Shown here: positions 13,172 through 22,161 of the stretch, piece after piece
Position numbering within the stretch: position 1 is the stretch's first letter
Layout: each line of letters opens with the position of its first letter
Origin: Ornithinimicrobium avium
GTDB taxonomy: Bacteria; Actinomycetota; Actinomycetes; Actinomycetales; Dermatophilaceae
Assembly: GCF_003351765.1 (NCBI RefSeq)
Contig: NZ_CP031229.1
Coordinates: forward strand, 372,001-436,000
Direction of reading: 5' to 3'
Length of the DNA stretch: 64,000 nucleotides
The notes under the pieces: model-generated
The model's database searches: none
What the model was told of the DNA's origin: nothing
The model's input: the letters and a program-made list of their open reading frames with translations, nothing else
Translations under genes and position numbers: made by a program

Positions 13172-14278
13172 ATGAGCGACGACGAGCGGGACCGGCCCCA
13201 GCGGGACGGGGTGCACGGTGGCCGCAGCGGCCGGGACGGGGGCGGTCGCGCGCCCAGAGGAGATCGTTCGGACCGGGGGGGCCGGGACGAGCGTCCGCGC
13301 GGGGAGGACCGTCGGCGGCCGCACCGGGAGGCACCCGGAGGCGACCGGAGAGGAAGCGGGTACCGGGAGGACCGGGGCGCCCGTCCGGCGCGGGTCGAGG
13401 GGCGGGGCCGTGAGCGTGAGGACCGGGGAGGGCGGGGCTCGCGGGAGTGGGAGGACCGTCCACGAAAGCCGCGGGATCCGGAGATCCCCGAGAGCGTGGA
13501 CGCGCGCCAGCTCGACAAGGCGATGCGCCAGGAGCTGCTCACGCTGAGCAAGGACAACGCCGACGGCACGGCGCGCCACCTCGTGGCCGCCGGTCTGGCG
13601 GTGGCTGAGGACGACCTCGACGCGGCCCTGGAGCACGCGCAAGCGGCTTCCCGGCGTGCCGGGCGCGTGGCCGGCGTGCGCGAGACGCTGGGCGTGGTGC
13701 ACTATCGCCGCGGAGAGTGGGCCAAGGCGCTGGCTGAGTTCCGCACCGCACGGAGGCTCTCGGGTTCGGACCACCTGCTGCCGCTCATGGCCGATGCCGA
13801 GCGCGGCCTCGGCAGGCCGGAGAGGGCCCTCGAGCTGGCGGCCACCCCGGAGGCTCGACGGCTCCCTCCGGCGGAGCTGATCGAGATGGCGATCGTCGTC
13901 TCCGGCGCCCGGGCGGACATGGGACAGACGGCGGCTGCCGTGCAGCACCTGCGCGAGCTGGTGCGCAAGGGCAGCCCGAAGGCGCCGTGGGCCGCGCGGC
14001 TGCGCTATGCCTACGCCGCGGCGCTCGAGGCGGACGGTCACGAGGATGAGGCCCAGGAGTACTACGCCCAGGCCGCCCACCTCGACGCGGACGGCGAGAC
14101 GGACGCGGCCGAGGTGCTGGGCCTGGACGTGGCGCCCGAGCTCATCGACCTCGGGGACGACGAGGACCCGGACGATGAAGGAGAGCCCGGTCACGACGAC
14201 CGTGACGGCTCTCCGACCGAAGGTCGGCCGGACGGGCCCGGTGGTCCTGGCAGGACCGCGGAGACCGGGCGTCCATGA
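13172..14278 (+). CDS. Tetratricopeptide-repeat protein with Arg/Gly/Asp-rich N-terminus
   Basis: 368 residues from ATG 13172, which has AGGAAGG eight or nine bases upstream. An in-frame ATG at 13133 lies too close to the rrn terminator and lacks a site. Residues 1 to about 110 are low complexity, full of R, G, D and E, and probably disordered. Residues about 120-325 are alpha-helical with TPR-like repeats (for example LGVVHYRRGEWAKALAEF and RYAYAAALEADGHEDEAQEY). An acidic tail follows. TPRs mediate protein contacts. The RGD-type N-terminus suggests RNA binding, which is inference. The gene opens the HAD-TlyA-NadK-RecN cluster and overlaps the next gene by ATGA. Confidence 0.8.
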   Translation: MSDDERDRPQRDGVHGGRSGRDGGGRAPRGDRSDRGGRDERPRGEDRRRPHREAPGGDRRGSGYREDRGARPARVEGRGREREDRGGRGSREWEDRPRKPRDPEIPESVDARQLDKAMRQELLTLSKDNADGTARHLVAAGLAVAEDDLDAALEHAQAASRRAGRVAGVRETLGVVHYRRGEWAKALAEFRTARRLSGSDHLLPLMADAERGLGRPERALELAATPEARRLPPAELIEMAIVVSGARADMGQTAAAVQHLRELVRKGSPKAPWAARLRYAYAAALEADGHEDEAQEYYAQAAHLDADGETDAAEVLGLDVAPELIDLGDDEDPDDEGEPGHDDRDGSPTEGRPDGPGGPGRTAETGRP

Positions 14279-15117
14279 GGGTCCGCGGAATCCTGTGCGA
14301 CCTTGACGGCGTCGTCTACCGCGGCGACCGGGCCTGTCCCGGCGCGGTCGAGGGGCTGCGCGACGCCCGGGACGCGGGGGTGCGGGTGCTCTTCATGACC
14401 AACAACGCCTCCCGACCGCCGCAGGCGGTGGCAGACCAGCTCACCGGGCTCGGGCTGCCGACCGGCGCCGACGAGGTCCTGAACGCCTCCCAGGTCGCCG
14501 CCCGGGTGCTGCGCGAACGCCGTGACCGGGGCGAGCTCGTGCTCAAGGAGGGAGCGGTGGTGCTCGGGGTCGGGGGCGAGGGCGTCGGCGCCGCGCTGGC
14601 GGACGCCGGGCTGCGCTGGGCTGCGCCGGAGCAGGTCCGGGAGGCCGGGCTGGCGGGGGATCCGATGCCGGTCGCGGCCGTGGTGCAGGGGTACGGGCCC
14701 CTCCTGGACGTGAGCGACCTCACCGAGGCGGTGTACGCGGTGCGCGCCGGAGCCACCTGGGTGGCGACCAACGACGACGCGACACTGCCGACCGAGCGCG
14801 GCCTGGCCATCGGCAACGGCTCCCTCGTCGCCGCGGTCGCGAACGCGACCGGCGTCCTGCCCGAGGTGGTCGGCAAGCCCCACGCCCCCGCATACCGGAT
14901 CGCCGTCGAGCGGCTGGGGCTCGCGCCCGAGGACTGCCTGATGCTGGGCGACCGGCTCGACACCGACATCGCCGGCGCCGCACGAGCCGGGCTGCGCAGC
15001 GCCCTGGTCCTGACCGGGGTCTCCACCAGGGCGGAGGTCGAGCAGGCGCCGGGCCGGCTGCGACCCGACCACGTCGCGGCAACCATCCCCGAGCTGACCC
15101 ACCTCTGGAGAGACTGA
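14275..15117 (+). CDS. HAD-superfamily (subfamily IIA) hydrolase, NagD-like
   Basis: 280 residues. Motif I is CDLDGVVYRGD with the nucleophile Asp9 and acid/base Asp11, motif II is LFMTNNAS, a Lys precedes PHAPAYRIAV (GKPHAP), and motif IV is GDRLDTDIAGA near residue 225. The central cap is of the C2A (NagD) type, so this is a phosphatase of small phosphorylated metabolites such as glycerol phosphates or sugar phosphates. The real substrate is not readable. Start ATG overlaps the preceding stop (ATGA) and the stop overlaps the following ATG, giving strict translational coupling. Confidence 0.88.
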   Translation: MRVRGILCDLDGVVYRGDRACPGAVEGLRDARDAGVRVLFMTNNASRPPQAVADQLTGLGLPTGADEVLNASQVAARVLRERRDRGELVLKEGAVVLGVGGEGVGAALADAGLRWAAPEQVREAGLAGDPMPVAAVVQGYGPLLDVSDLTEAVYAVRAGATWVATNDDATLPTERGLAIGNGSLVAAVANATGVLPEVVGKPHAPAYRIAVERLGLAPEDCLMLGDRLDTDIAGAARAGLRSALVLTGVSTRAEVEQAPGRLRPDHVAATIPELTHLWRD

Positions 15118-15386
15118 TGAGCGACGGCCCTCGGGACGACACGACGAACGACCACGAGGAGGAGCCGGCTGGGTCGGCACCCTCGCCCGCCACGGACCCT
15201 CGGCCCCGGACTGGCGACCGTGCCGTGGACGACGCGCTGGCCGCCTTCGACCGGACCGTCGCCGAGGGCGCGAAGACGCACGTGGCCGCGGCGGCGGAGG
15301 CGCACCGGGCGCTGCAGTCGAGGCTGACCTCCCCGCCCGTGGAACCGCCTGCACCTGGACAGGGCCGCCCCGGGCCACCCCGATGA
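15117..15386 (+). CDS. Small acidic conserved-type protein of unknown function
   Basis: 89 residues, not assigned to a known family. The first 40 residues are acidic and proline-rich, probably disordered. Residues about 41-70 (DRAVDDALAAFDRTVAEGAK and following Ala-rich helix) look like a single amphipathic helix. The last 18 residues are proline and glycine rich. It is held between the HAD gene (TGATG overlap) and tlyA (ATGA overlap), so it is surely translated with them. Small proteins at this exact place are common in actinobacterial genomes. No enzymatic motif is present. Confidence 0.7.
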   Translation: MSDGPRDDTTNDHEEEPAGSAPSPATDPRPRTGDRAVDDALAAFDRTVAEGAKTHVAAAAEAHRALQSRLTSPPVEPPAPGQGRPGPPR

Positions 15387-16234
15387 CGACGGACCGGCTG
15401 GACGCAGCTCTGACCGCGCGCGGGCTCGCCCGGTCCCGGACCCAGGCCCAGGCCCTCCTCCGGGACGGATGCGTCCTCGTGGACGGCACGGTGGTGACGA
15501 AGGCCGCCACCCGGGTCCGCCCGGAGGCACGCCTGGAGGTCGTCACGGACGACGTCGGGGGTGAGTCCGCCTGGATCGCGCGGGGCTGGGTCGGTCGTGG
15601 GGCGCTCAAGCTCGAGCACGCCCTGCGCGGCTGGGAGCCGCAGGGGCTGGACGTCGCCGACCGGTCCTGCCTGGACGTGGGCGCCTCGACCGGTGGATTC
15701 ACCGAGGTCCTGCTCGCCCACGGTGCGCGCCGCGTCGTCGCCCTCGACGTGGGGCACGGCCAGCTCGACCCGCGGGTGCGGGCCGACCCCAGGGTGCTCG
15801 ACCTGCCCGGCACCAACATCCGCGACGTCTCTCCGGAGGACCTCGGCGGACCGGTCGGCGTCGTCGTCTGCGACGTGTCGTTCATCTCCCTGCGTCTGGT
15901 CGTCCCGCTGCTGCGGCGGCTGTGCACGGACGACGCGGAGATCGTGCTCCTGGTCAAGCCGCAGTTCGAGGTCGGTCGTGCGGGCCTGGGGCACGGCGGC
16001 GTCGTCCGGTCGGCGGTGACCCGCGCCCGGGCCCTGGGCGAGGTCCTCCGCAGCGTGGACAGGGCGGGACTGGCGGTGGGAGGTGTGGAGCGTTCGCCGG
16101 TGGTGGGCGGCTCCGGCAACATCGAGTACCTGCTGTGGCTTCGGGTGCGTCGTACCGGCATGATTGGCTGGGGGCTCGACCCGGAGGAGCTGGCGCTGCG
16201 GCGCCGCGACCTGAGCCAGGAGGAGGAGCGATGA
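15383..16234 (+). CDS. tlyA: TlyA family rRNA 2'-O-methyltransferase / hemolysin A family
   Basis: 283 residues. An N-terminal S4 RNA-binding domain (about 3-65) is followed by an FtsJ/RrmJ-like SAM methyltransferase domain, with SAM motif LDVGASTGGFTEVLL near 97-111, CDVSFISLRLV, and LLVKPQFEVGR holding the catalytic Lys. In mycobacteria TlyA methylates 16S C1409 and 23S C1920 at the 2'-OH and affects capreomycin sensitivity. That specificity is transferred by homology. The gene overlaps its neighbours by ATGA on both sides and lies directly before NAD kinase, the standard actinobacterial order. Confidence 0.92.
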   Translation: MTTDRLDAALTARGLARSRTQAQALLRDGCVLVDGTVVTKAATRVRPEARLEVVTDDVGGESAWIARGWVGRGALKLEHALRGWEPQGLDVADRSCLDVGASTGGFTEVLLAHGARRVVALDVGHGQLDPRVRADPRVLDLPGTNIRDVSPEDLGGPVGVVVCDVSFISLRLVVPLLRRLCTDDAEIVLLVKPQFEVGRAGLGHGGVVRSAVTRARALGEVLRSVDRAGLAVGGVERSPVVGGSGNIEYLLWLRVRRTGMIGWGLDPEELALRRRDLSQEEER

Positions 16235-17172
16235 GCAGGCGCATCATGCTCGTGACCCACCCGACGCGGCCCGAGGTCGCTGACCTGGCCGCCGAGTTCG
16301 CCGCGCGCCTGGGCGACCACGACATCGAGGTCGACGTCGTGCCGGAGGCTCCGCCGTCGCACGAAGTGGTCGGCCCCCACCAGGTCGGCGGGGCCAAGAG
16401 CCCGGTGCCGCCGCACGTCGACGCCACCGGCAGCGAGCTCGTGGTCGTCTTCGGCGGCGACGGCACCATCCTGCGGGGCGCCGAGATCGCCCGACCCGCC
16501 GGCGTGCCCCTCCTGGGCGTCAACATGGGTCGGGTCGGCTTCCTGGCCGAGGCCGAACGGGACGACATCGAGACGGTGGTCGACCGGATCGTGCGCGGCG
16601 ACTACCACGTCGAGCGCCGGATGACCGTCGAGGTCGACGTCCTGCACGAGGGTCGTCCCGTCAGTCACAACTGGGCGCTCAACGAGGTGGCTGTGGAGAA
16701 GTCGGCCCGGGAGCGGATGCTCGAGGTCGCCGTCGAGGTGGACGGCCGGCCCCTGTCGACCTGGGGGTGCGACGGCGTGGTGATGTCCACGCCGACCGGC
16801 TCGACCGCTTACGCCTTCTCCGCCGGGGGACCGGTGGTGTGGCCCGGGGTGGAGGCCCTGCTGCTCGTGCCGATCTCGGCCCATGCGCTCTTCGCCCGGC
16901 CCGTCGTGCTCGGCCCGAGCTCGCACCTGGCGGTCGAGGTGGTGCCGCACTCCTACGTCAGCGGCGTGATGTGGTGCGACGGCCGCCGCACCGTCGAACT
17001 GCCCCCAGGTGCCCGCATCGAGGTGCAGCGTGCCGACACGCCCGTGCTGGTGGCCCGCTTCTCCACCGAACCCTTCACCGACCGGCTCGTCCGGAAGTTC
17101 GCGCTGCCGGTGACCGGTTGGCGCGGCCCGGCGACGACGGGCAGCACCCCGCCGCACGGGGGCGCCCCGTGA
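16231..17172 (+). CDS. nadK: NAD kinase
   Basis: 313 residues from ATG 16231, which lies in the tlyA stop and behind AGGAGGAGG. The longer open frame upstream is a shadow. The diacylglycerol-kinase-like catalytic motif GGDGT is at residues 75-79, followed by LLGVNMGRVGFLAE, and the NAD-site loop NEVAVEKS and TPTGSTAYAFSAGGP are intact. It phosphorylates NAD with ATP (or polyphosphate) to NADP in the cytoplasm. The gene is coupled to tlyA and recN by overlapping start and stop codons. Confidence 0.94.
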   Translation: MSRRIMLVTHPTRPEVADLAAEFAARLGDHDIEVDVVPEAPPSHEVVGPHQVGGAKSPVPPHVDATGSELVVVFGGDGTILRGAEIARPAGVPLLGVNMGRVGFLAEAERDDIETVVDRIVRGDYHVERRMTVEVDVLHEGRPVSHNWALNEVAVEKSARERMLEVAVEVDGRPLSTWGCDGVVMSTPTGSTAYAFSAGGPVVWPGVEALLLVPISAHALFARPVVLGPSSHLAVEVVPHSYVSGVMWCDGRRTVELPPGARIEVQRADTPVLVARFSTEPFTDRLVRKFALPVTGWRGPATTGSTPPHGGAP

Positions 17173-18965
17173 CCCTGCGGCGGATCAGGATCCAGGGCCT
17201 GGGAGTGATCGAGGACGCCGAGCTCGAGCTCGCCGAGGGACTCAACGTCATCAGCGGCGAGACCGGGGCGGGCAAGACCATGGTGGTCAGCGGACTGGGG
17301 CTGCTGCTCGGGGCGAGAGCCGACGCCGGCCTGGTCCGCAGCGGCTCCCCGCGGGCCGTCGTCGAGGGCGAGGTCGACGTCCCAGCCGGGCACCCGGCCG
17401 CCGTCCGCGTGGAGGAGGCGGGGGGAGACACCTCCGACGGGCTGCTCCTCGTCCGCACCGTCGCCGCCGAGGGGCGCTCCCGCGCCCACGTGGGAGGTCG
17501 CTCCGCGCCCGTCGCGGTCCTGACCGAGGTGGGCGAGCAGCTCGTCGCCGTCCACGGGCAGGCCGACCAGTGGCGGCTGCGCGACGCCGAGCAGCACCGG
17601 GTGCTCCTCGACGACGCAGGCGGGGCGCAGATCGACGCCGCGCTGACGGCATACCGCCAGGTCTTCGACTCCTGGGCCGCCGCACGGCGCCGGCTGGCCG
17701 AGCTGGTGCGCACCTCGACCGAGCGCAGCATGCGCGTGAGCATGCTGCGCGCCGCCGTGGAGGAGATCGCCGCGGTCGACGCGCAGGAGGGCGAGGAGGA
17801 CGCGCTGCGCGCCGAGTCCGAGCGGCTGACCCACGCGGAGGAGCTGCGGTCCGGCTCGCTGCTGGTGCACGACGCGCTCGTCGGCGGCGACGACCCCGCG
17901 GACGACCGGCCCAGCGTCACCGGGCTGCTGGCCTCGGCCGGCTCGGTGCTCGCGCCCGCGGCGGAGCACGACGAGGATCTCGCCGCTCTGCGGACCCGGC
18001 TCGAGGAGATCGCCTACCTCAGCTCCGACCTCGCCGCGGACCTCGCCGCCTACGGGACCGGCGTCGAGGTGGACGAGGAGCGTCTGGCCGAGGTCCACGG
18101 CCGCCGCGCCCGTCTGGGGACCCTGCTGCGCAAGTACGGCGGCACCACCTCTGCGATGCTCGAGCTCGCCCGCACCTTCGCCGGGGAGCTGGCCGAGATC
18201 GACGTCTCCGAGGACGACCTGGCCGCGCTGGCCGAGGAGGCCGAGACGCTGCGCGCACAGGTGGGTCGTGCGGGGGAGGCGCTGACGGCGGCCCGGCGGG
18301 ACACCGCAGCGCGCGTCGGCCGGGAGGTCACCGAGGAGCTGGCGCACCTGGCGATGGGCACCGCGGAGGTGACCGTGCACGTGGAGCCGCGGTGGGCCGG
18401 GGACGCCGGCCAGGAGGTCGACGGCCGCTCGGTGGGTGCGGCCGGGAGCGGCCCGGACCAGCCTGCGTCGACGGTGCCGGTCGGCGAGGGCCGGTCGGCC
18501 CACGCGCGCCGCCACGGCCTGGACGAGATCGAGATCCGTCTTGCGGCCAACCCCGGCGCGCCGGCCAGGTCGGTGACCCGCGCCGCCTCCGGCGGCGAGC
18601 TCTCCCGCGTCATGCTGGCGCTGGAGCTCGTCTGCGGCGGCACCGTGCCGACCTACGTCTTCGACGAGGTGGACGCGGGTGTCGGGGGCACCGCCGCCCT
18701 CGACCTCGGCGCGCGCCTGGCGCGGCTGGGCCGGACCGCCCAGGTCGTGGTCGTCACGCACCTGGGCCAGGTGGCCGCCTACGCCGACCGGCACCTCGTG
18801 GTCCGCAAGAGCACGGACGGCCAGGTGACCAGCAGCGGGGTCGTCCTCGTCGACGGCCAGGAGCGCGAGGCAGAGGTCGCGCGGATGCTCGGCGGCGTCG
18901 CCGACTCCGGCGCGGCGATCGAGCATGCCCGGGAGCTGCTCGCCCGACGTGCGACGATGGCCTGA
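17169..18965 (+). CDS. recN: DNA repair protein RecN
   Basis: 598 residues from GTG 17169 (GTGA overlap with nadK), starting LRRIRIQGLGVIEDAELEL, the standard RecN N-terminus. Walker A GETGAGKT is at 30-37. Two long coiled-coil arms fill about 160-460. The ABC signature ASGGELSRVMLAL and Walker B TYVFDEVDAGVGG lie near 474-510. RecN is an SMC-like ATPase that gathers DNA ends during double-strand-break repair. The arms contain an extra Gly/Ser/Ala-rich stretch near residues 415-440. Position between nadK and steA is conserved in actinobacteria. Confidence 0.95.
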   Translation: MTLRRIRIQGLGVIEDAELELAEGLNVISGETGAGKTMVVSGLGLLLGARADAGLVRSGSPRAVVEGEVDVPAGHPAAVRVEEAGGDTSDGLLLVRTVAAEGRSRAHVGGRSAPVAVLTEVGEQLVAVHGQADQWRLRDAEQHRVLLDDAGGAQIDAALTAYRQVFDSWAAARRRLAELVRTSTERSMRVSMLRAAVEEIAAVDAQEGEEDALRAESERLTHAEELRSGSLLVHDALVGGDDPADDRPSVTGLLASAGSVLAPAAEHDEDLAALRTRLEEIAYLSSDLAADLAAYGTGVEVDEERLAEVHGRRARLGTLLRKYGGTTSAMLELARTFAGELAEIDVSEDDLAALAEEAETLRAQVGRAGEALTAARRDTAARVGREVTEELAHLAMGTAEVTVHVEPRWAGDAGQEVDGRSVGAAGSGPDQPASTVPVGEGRSAHARRHGLDEIEIRLAANPGAPARSVTRAASGGELSRVMLALELVCGGTVPTYVFDEVDAGVGGTAALDLGARLARLGRTAQVVVVTHLGQVAAYADRHLVVRKSTDGQVTSSGVVLVDGQEREAEVARMLGGVADSGAAIEHARELLARRATMA

Positions 18966-20146
18966 TGGTCATGCTGCGACGCGCCCCGCGGCGGCACGAC
19001 GAGCCGACCGGTCCGGTGTCGGGCCCGCTGCGCGTGGACCCGCGCACCAAGAACCTGACCAAGCGGCTGCAGCCTGGGGACGTGGCGGTCATCGACCACG
19101 ACGACCTGGACCAGGTCAGCGCGCACGCGCTCATCGCCTGCCGCCCCGTCGCGGTCGTCAACGCCGCCCCCAGCACCACCGGCGCCTACCCCAACCGGGG
19201 ACCGCAGATCATCCTCGACGCCGGCATCCCGCTCGTCGACATGTGCGGGCCCGAGGTCATGCACCTCAGCGAGGGCGGCATCGCCACGCTTGAGGGCGAG
19301 GAGCTGCACGTCGACGGTGAGGTGGTGGCGCGCGGGGTCCGGCTGACCAAGGCGCTCGTCGAGGCCCAGATGGAGGACGCCCGCGCCAACCTCTCCGACC
19401 AGATCGAGGCCTTCTCGGAGAACACGATGGAGTACCTGCGCGCCGAGCGGCAGCTGCTCATCGACGGCATCGGGCTGCCCGAGCTGCGCACCGATATCGC
19501 GGGACGCTACGTGCTCGTCGTGGTGCGCGGCTACCACTACAAGGAGGACCTGCACGCGCTCCTGCCCTTCGTCCGCGAGGCCAGGCCGGTCCTGATCGGC
19601 GTCGACGGCGGTGCCGACGCGCTGCTCGAGCAGGGATTGCGCCCCCACCTCATCGTCGGCGACATGGACTCGGTCTCCGACGCTGCGCTGACCAGCGGGG
19701 CCGAGCTGGTCGTGCACGCCTACCGCGACGGCCGGGCCCCCGGCCTGGACCGGGTGCAGGCCCTCGGCATCACCGACGCGGTCGTGCTCCCGGCACCGGG
19801 CACCAGCGAGGACATCGCCATGCTGCTCGCCGACGACAAGGGCGCCGAGCTCATCGTCGCGGTCGGCACCCACGCCACCCTGGTGGAGTTCCTCGACAAG
19901 GGACGACAGGGCATGGCGAGCACCTTCCTCACCCGGCTGCGGGTCGGCAGCAAGCTCGTCGACGCCAAGGGCGTGAGCCTGCTCTACCGCACGAGGATCT
20001 CCTCGCTCTCCCTCGTCTGGCTGGTCCTCGCCGGCCTGCTGGCGCTGGTCGTGGCCCTGGCGGCGACCCCTGGTGGCAGGGCGTTCTTCGGCGTGCTGGC
20101 CGTACGATGGGACGACCTGTGGGCCTGGTTCGAGGGAATGTTCTAG
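18965..20146 (+). CDS. steA: SteA-type cytokinetic ring protein (thiamin pyrophosphokinase-like fold)
   Basis: 393 residues from ATG 18965, overlapping the recN stop by one base. The soluble part (about 20-345) has the thiamin pyrophosphokinase-like features PVLIGVDGGADALLEQG and IVGDMDSVSD. A single C-terminal membrane helix spans about 349-373 and is followed by a short tail. In Corynebacterium the orthologous SteA and its partner SteB localise to the division site and control the peptidoglycan hydrolase RipA. The assignment is by family and by the adjacent steB-like gene. Enzymatic activity is not proven for this family. Confidence 0.82.
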   Translation: MVMLRRAPRRHDEPTGPVSGPLRVDPRTKNLTKRLQPGDVAVIDHDDLDQVSAHALIACRPVAVVNAAPSTTGAYPNRGPQIILDAGIPLVDMCGPEVMHLSEGGIATLEGEELHVDGEVVARGVRLTKALVEAQMEDARANLSDQIEAFSENTMEYLRAERQLLIDGIGLPELRTDIAGRYVLVVVRGYHYKEDLHALLPFVREARPVLIGVDGGADALLEQGLRPHLIVGDMDSVSDAALTSGAELVVHAYRDGRAPGLDRVQALGITDAVVLPAPGTSEDIAMLLADDKGAELIVAVGTHATLVEFLDKGRQGMASTFLTRLRVGSKLVDAKGVSLLYRTRISSLSLVWLVLAGLLALVVALAATPGGRAFFGVLAVRWDDLWAWFEGMF

Positions 20147-21364
20147 TTGATCGACTTCCGATACCACGTGGTCTCGCTCGTCGCCGTCTTCATCGCGCTC
20201 GCGGTGGGGATCGCGCTGGGCGCCGGACCGCTGCGCGAGGGGCTGTCCTCCACCCTGGAGAGCGAGGTCTCCCAGCTGCGCGAGGAGCGCACCACCCTGC
20301 GCGAGCAGGTGGACGCCGCCGACGCCCGTGCCGCGGCGCGCGAGCAGGCCTTCGGCCGCGTCAGCGGCCGCGCCCTTGAGGGCACCCTCAGCGGTGTCCG
20401 CGTGGGCGTCGTCGCGCTGCCGGGCGCCGACCGCAACACCATCGACGCGCTCGAGGAGCGGCTCTCCACCGCCGGGGCGGACCTGGCCCTCAGCGTGGAG
20501 ATCGCCGACTCGTGGGCCGACGCGGAGCCGGACGCGTCGCGCAGCGAGACGCTGCGCTCGGTCCAGGACCTGGTGCGCGTCCCCGAGCCGCGCGAGGGCG
20601 CCGATCCCGACGTCGCCACCGCCCTGGCCGCGGTCCTCGCCGGGGCCGACCAACCGGGCGACCTCGGCGCCTGGCGGCAGGCCGCGACCCTCCTGGAGGA
20701 CGAGGGCCTGGTCGACCTGACCTGGCGCGACGCGACGAGCGACTCCTTCACCGACCGTCGCCCGCCGGACACCTTCGTCGTGGTCAGCGGCGGTCTGGAC
20801 GCGGCGGACGCCGAGGAGCCCGCGGGCGAGCAGGCGCTGGCCGCCCGGCTCGACCTCGTGGAGGGGCTCGCCGAGCTCGACGTGCCGACGGTCGTCGCCG
20901 GGCAGGGCACCGAGAAGGCTCCGGTGGAGGGCGAGGACCACCTCGACCCGCTGGTCGGGGCGGTGCGGGACGACCGCGGCCTCGCCCAGGAGGTGTCCAC
21001 CGTCGACAACCTCGAGCACATCACCGGTCAGGTCGCGACCGCCATGGCGCTGGCGTGGGCCCTCGACGGCGTGGTCGGCCACTACGGGCTGGGGCGGCTG
21101 GCGGACTCCTCGCTGCCGCAGGTGCCACCCGTGCGCACGGTCTCGGTCGGCGTGCCCGTCCCTGACGGGGGCACCGACGAGGGCGGCGCGGAGGAGGGGA
21201 GCACCGGCCGAAAGGACGGCAGGACCTCCGGGGACCCTGCGGACCCGGGTACCGCCGAGGACGGGAGCGGCGTGGGTGAGGTCCCCGGCACCGACGTGGC
21301 GCAGGAGGGCGGGGGGCTGGGCGAGCTGCTTCCCGACCCCGCAGGCACGACCTCGGCGCCGTGA
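20147..21364 (+). CDS. steB: SteB/MctB family membrane-anchored protein
   Basis: 405 residues with a TTG start at 20147, immediately after the steA stop. The N-terminus IDFRYHVVSLVAVFIALAVG is the strongly conserved family opening and forms one transmembrane helix (about 5-27). A coiled coil follows (about 30-65), then an extracytoplasmic domain. The last 70 residues are Gly/Asp/Glu/Thr-rich and disordered. Relatives were first called copper transporter MctB in mycobacteria and later SteB, the partner of SteA in division. The TTG start and zero spacing suggest strict coupling to steA. Confidence 0.82.
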   Translation: MIDFRYHVVSLVAVFIALAVGIALGAGPLREGLSSTLESEVSQLREERTTLREQVDAADARAAAREQAFGRVSGRALEGTLSGVRVGVVALPGADRNTIDALEERLSTAGADLALSVEIADSWADAEPDASRSETLRSVQDLVRVPEPREGADPDVATALAAVLAGADQPGDLGAWRQAATLLEDEGLVDLTWRDATSDSFTDRRPPDTFVVVSGGLDAADAEEPAGEQALAARLDLVEGLAELDVPTVVAGQGTEKAPVEGEDHLDPLVGAVRDDRGLAQEVSTVDNLEHITGQVATAMALAWALDGVVGHYGLGRLADSSLPQVPPVRTVSVGVPVPDGGTDEGGAEEGSTGRKDGRTSGDPADPGTAEDGSGVGEVPGTDVAQEGGGLGELLPDPAGTTSAP

Positions 21365-22161
21365 GGCCGGGCCCCCTGGCGCTGACGGCCGGCGTGGCCG
21401 CGGCGGTCACCGCCGGCGTGCTGCACGCCGAGCGCGACGGACGGCTGCCGGGCGCGGCCCGGTGGCGTCGGACCAACCATGCTGGTGCCGGCGTCACCCT
21501 CGTCGAGGGGCTCGCCCTCGCCGTCGGGACCACGCTGCCGCTGCTCCTCGCCGACCCGCCCGCCGCTGGCGCGGTGGCTGGGGCGGCGCTGGCCGGGATC
21601 GTCGACGATCTCGGTGACGCCGCCGCGGCCAAGGGTCTGCGCGGCCACCTCGGCGCGCTGCGCCGCGGCGAGGTCACGACGGGCACGGTGAAGATCGCTG
21701 CCCTGCTCGGCTCCGGGCTGGTGGGGTGCCTGTGGTCGGACCGCAGGGTCGGCGCCTGGAGCGGCTGGCCGACGCTCGTCGGCGCGGCCCTGGTCGCGGG
21801 CTCTGCCAACCTGGCCAACCTGCTGGACCTGCGGCCCGGGCGGGCGCTCAAGGTGGGGCTGGTCCTGGGGCTGCCGCTGGCGCTGCGCGGCCGCCCGGCC
21901 GCGGCCGCCGTCTGCGCCTCGGGGACCGTCGTCCTGCCGCCGGACCTGCGGGGGGAGACGATGCTCGGCGACACCGGCGCCAACCCGCTCGGCGCGGCCG
22001 TCGGGCTGGCGGCGACCCAGGTCCTCGGCCCGCGCGGGCGTCTGGCGGCGCTCGCCGTCGTTGCGGGCCTGACCCTGCTCAGCGAGCGGGTGAGCTTCAG
22101 CCGGGTCATCGGGTCGACCCCGGTGCTGCGCGACCTGGACCGCTGGGGCAGGCCGCGGTGA
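21361..22161 (+). CDS. MraY/WecA-like integral membrane protein
   Basis: 266 residues, starting GTG 21361 in the steB stop. Several hydrophobic helices alternate with loops that keep the polyprenyl-phosphate GlcNAc/MurNAc transferase landmarks: IVDDLGD near residue 80-86, ANLANLLDLRPGRALK near 142, and MLGDTGANPLG near 201. It is shorter than MraY (about 320-360) and lacks its N-terminal helices, so it is a distinct actinobacterial paralogue next to murJ rather than the housekeeping MraY. A role in lipid-linked glycan synthesis or handling is likely. Substrate unknown. Confidence 0.7.
   Translation: MRPGPLALTAGVAAAVTAGVLHAERDGRLPGAARWRRTNHAGAGVTLVEGLALAVGTTLPLLLADPPAAGAVAGAALAGIVDDLGDAAAAKGLRGHLGALRRGEVTTGTVKIAALLGSGLVGCLWSDRRVGAWSGWPTLVGAALVAGSANLANLLDLRPGRALKVGLVLGLPLALRGRPAAAAVCASGTVVLPPDLRGETMLGDTGANPLGAAVGLAATQVLGPRGRLAALAVVAGLTLLSERVSFSRVIGSTPVLRDLDRWGRPR

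Noticed and set aside
14191..17157. 988-codon minus-strand open frame
   Set aside because: Antisense shadow of HAD, tlyA and nadK. Its composition is Arg/Pro/His-rich without domains, as for other long antisense frames in this GC-rich DNA.
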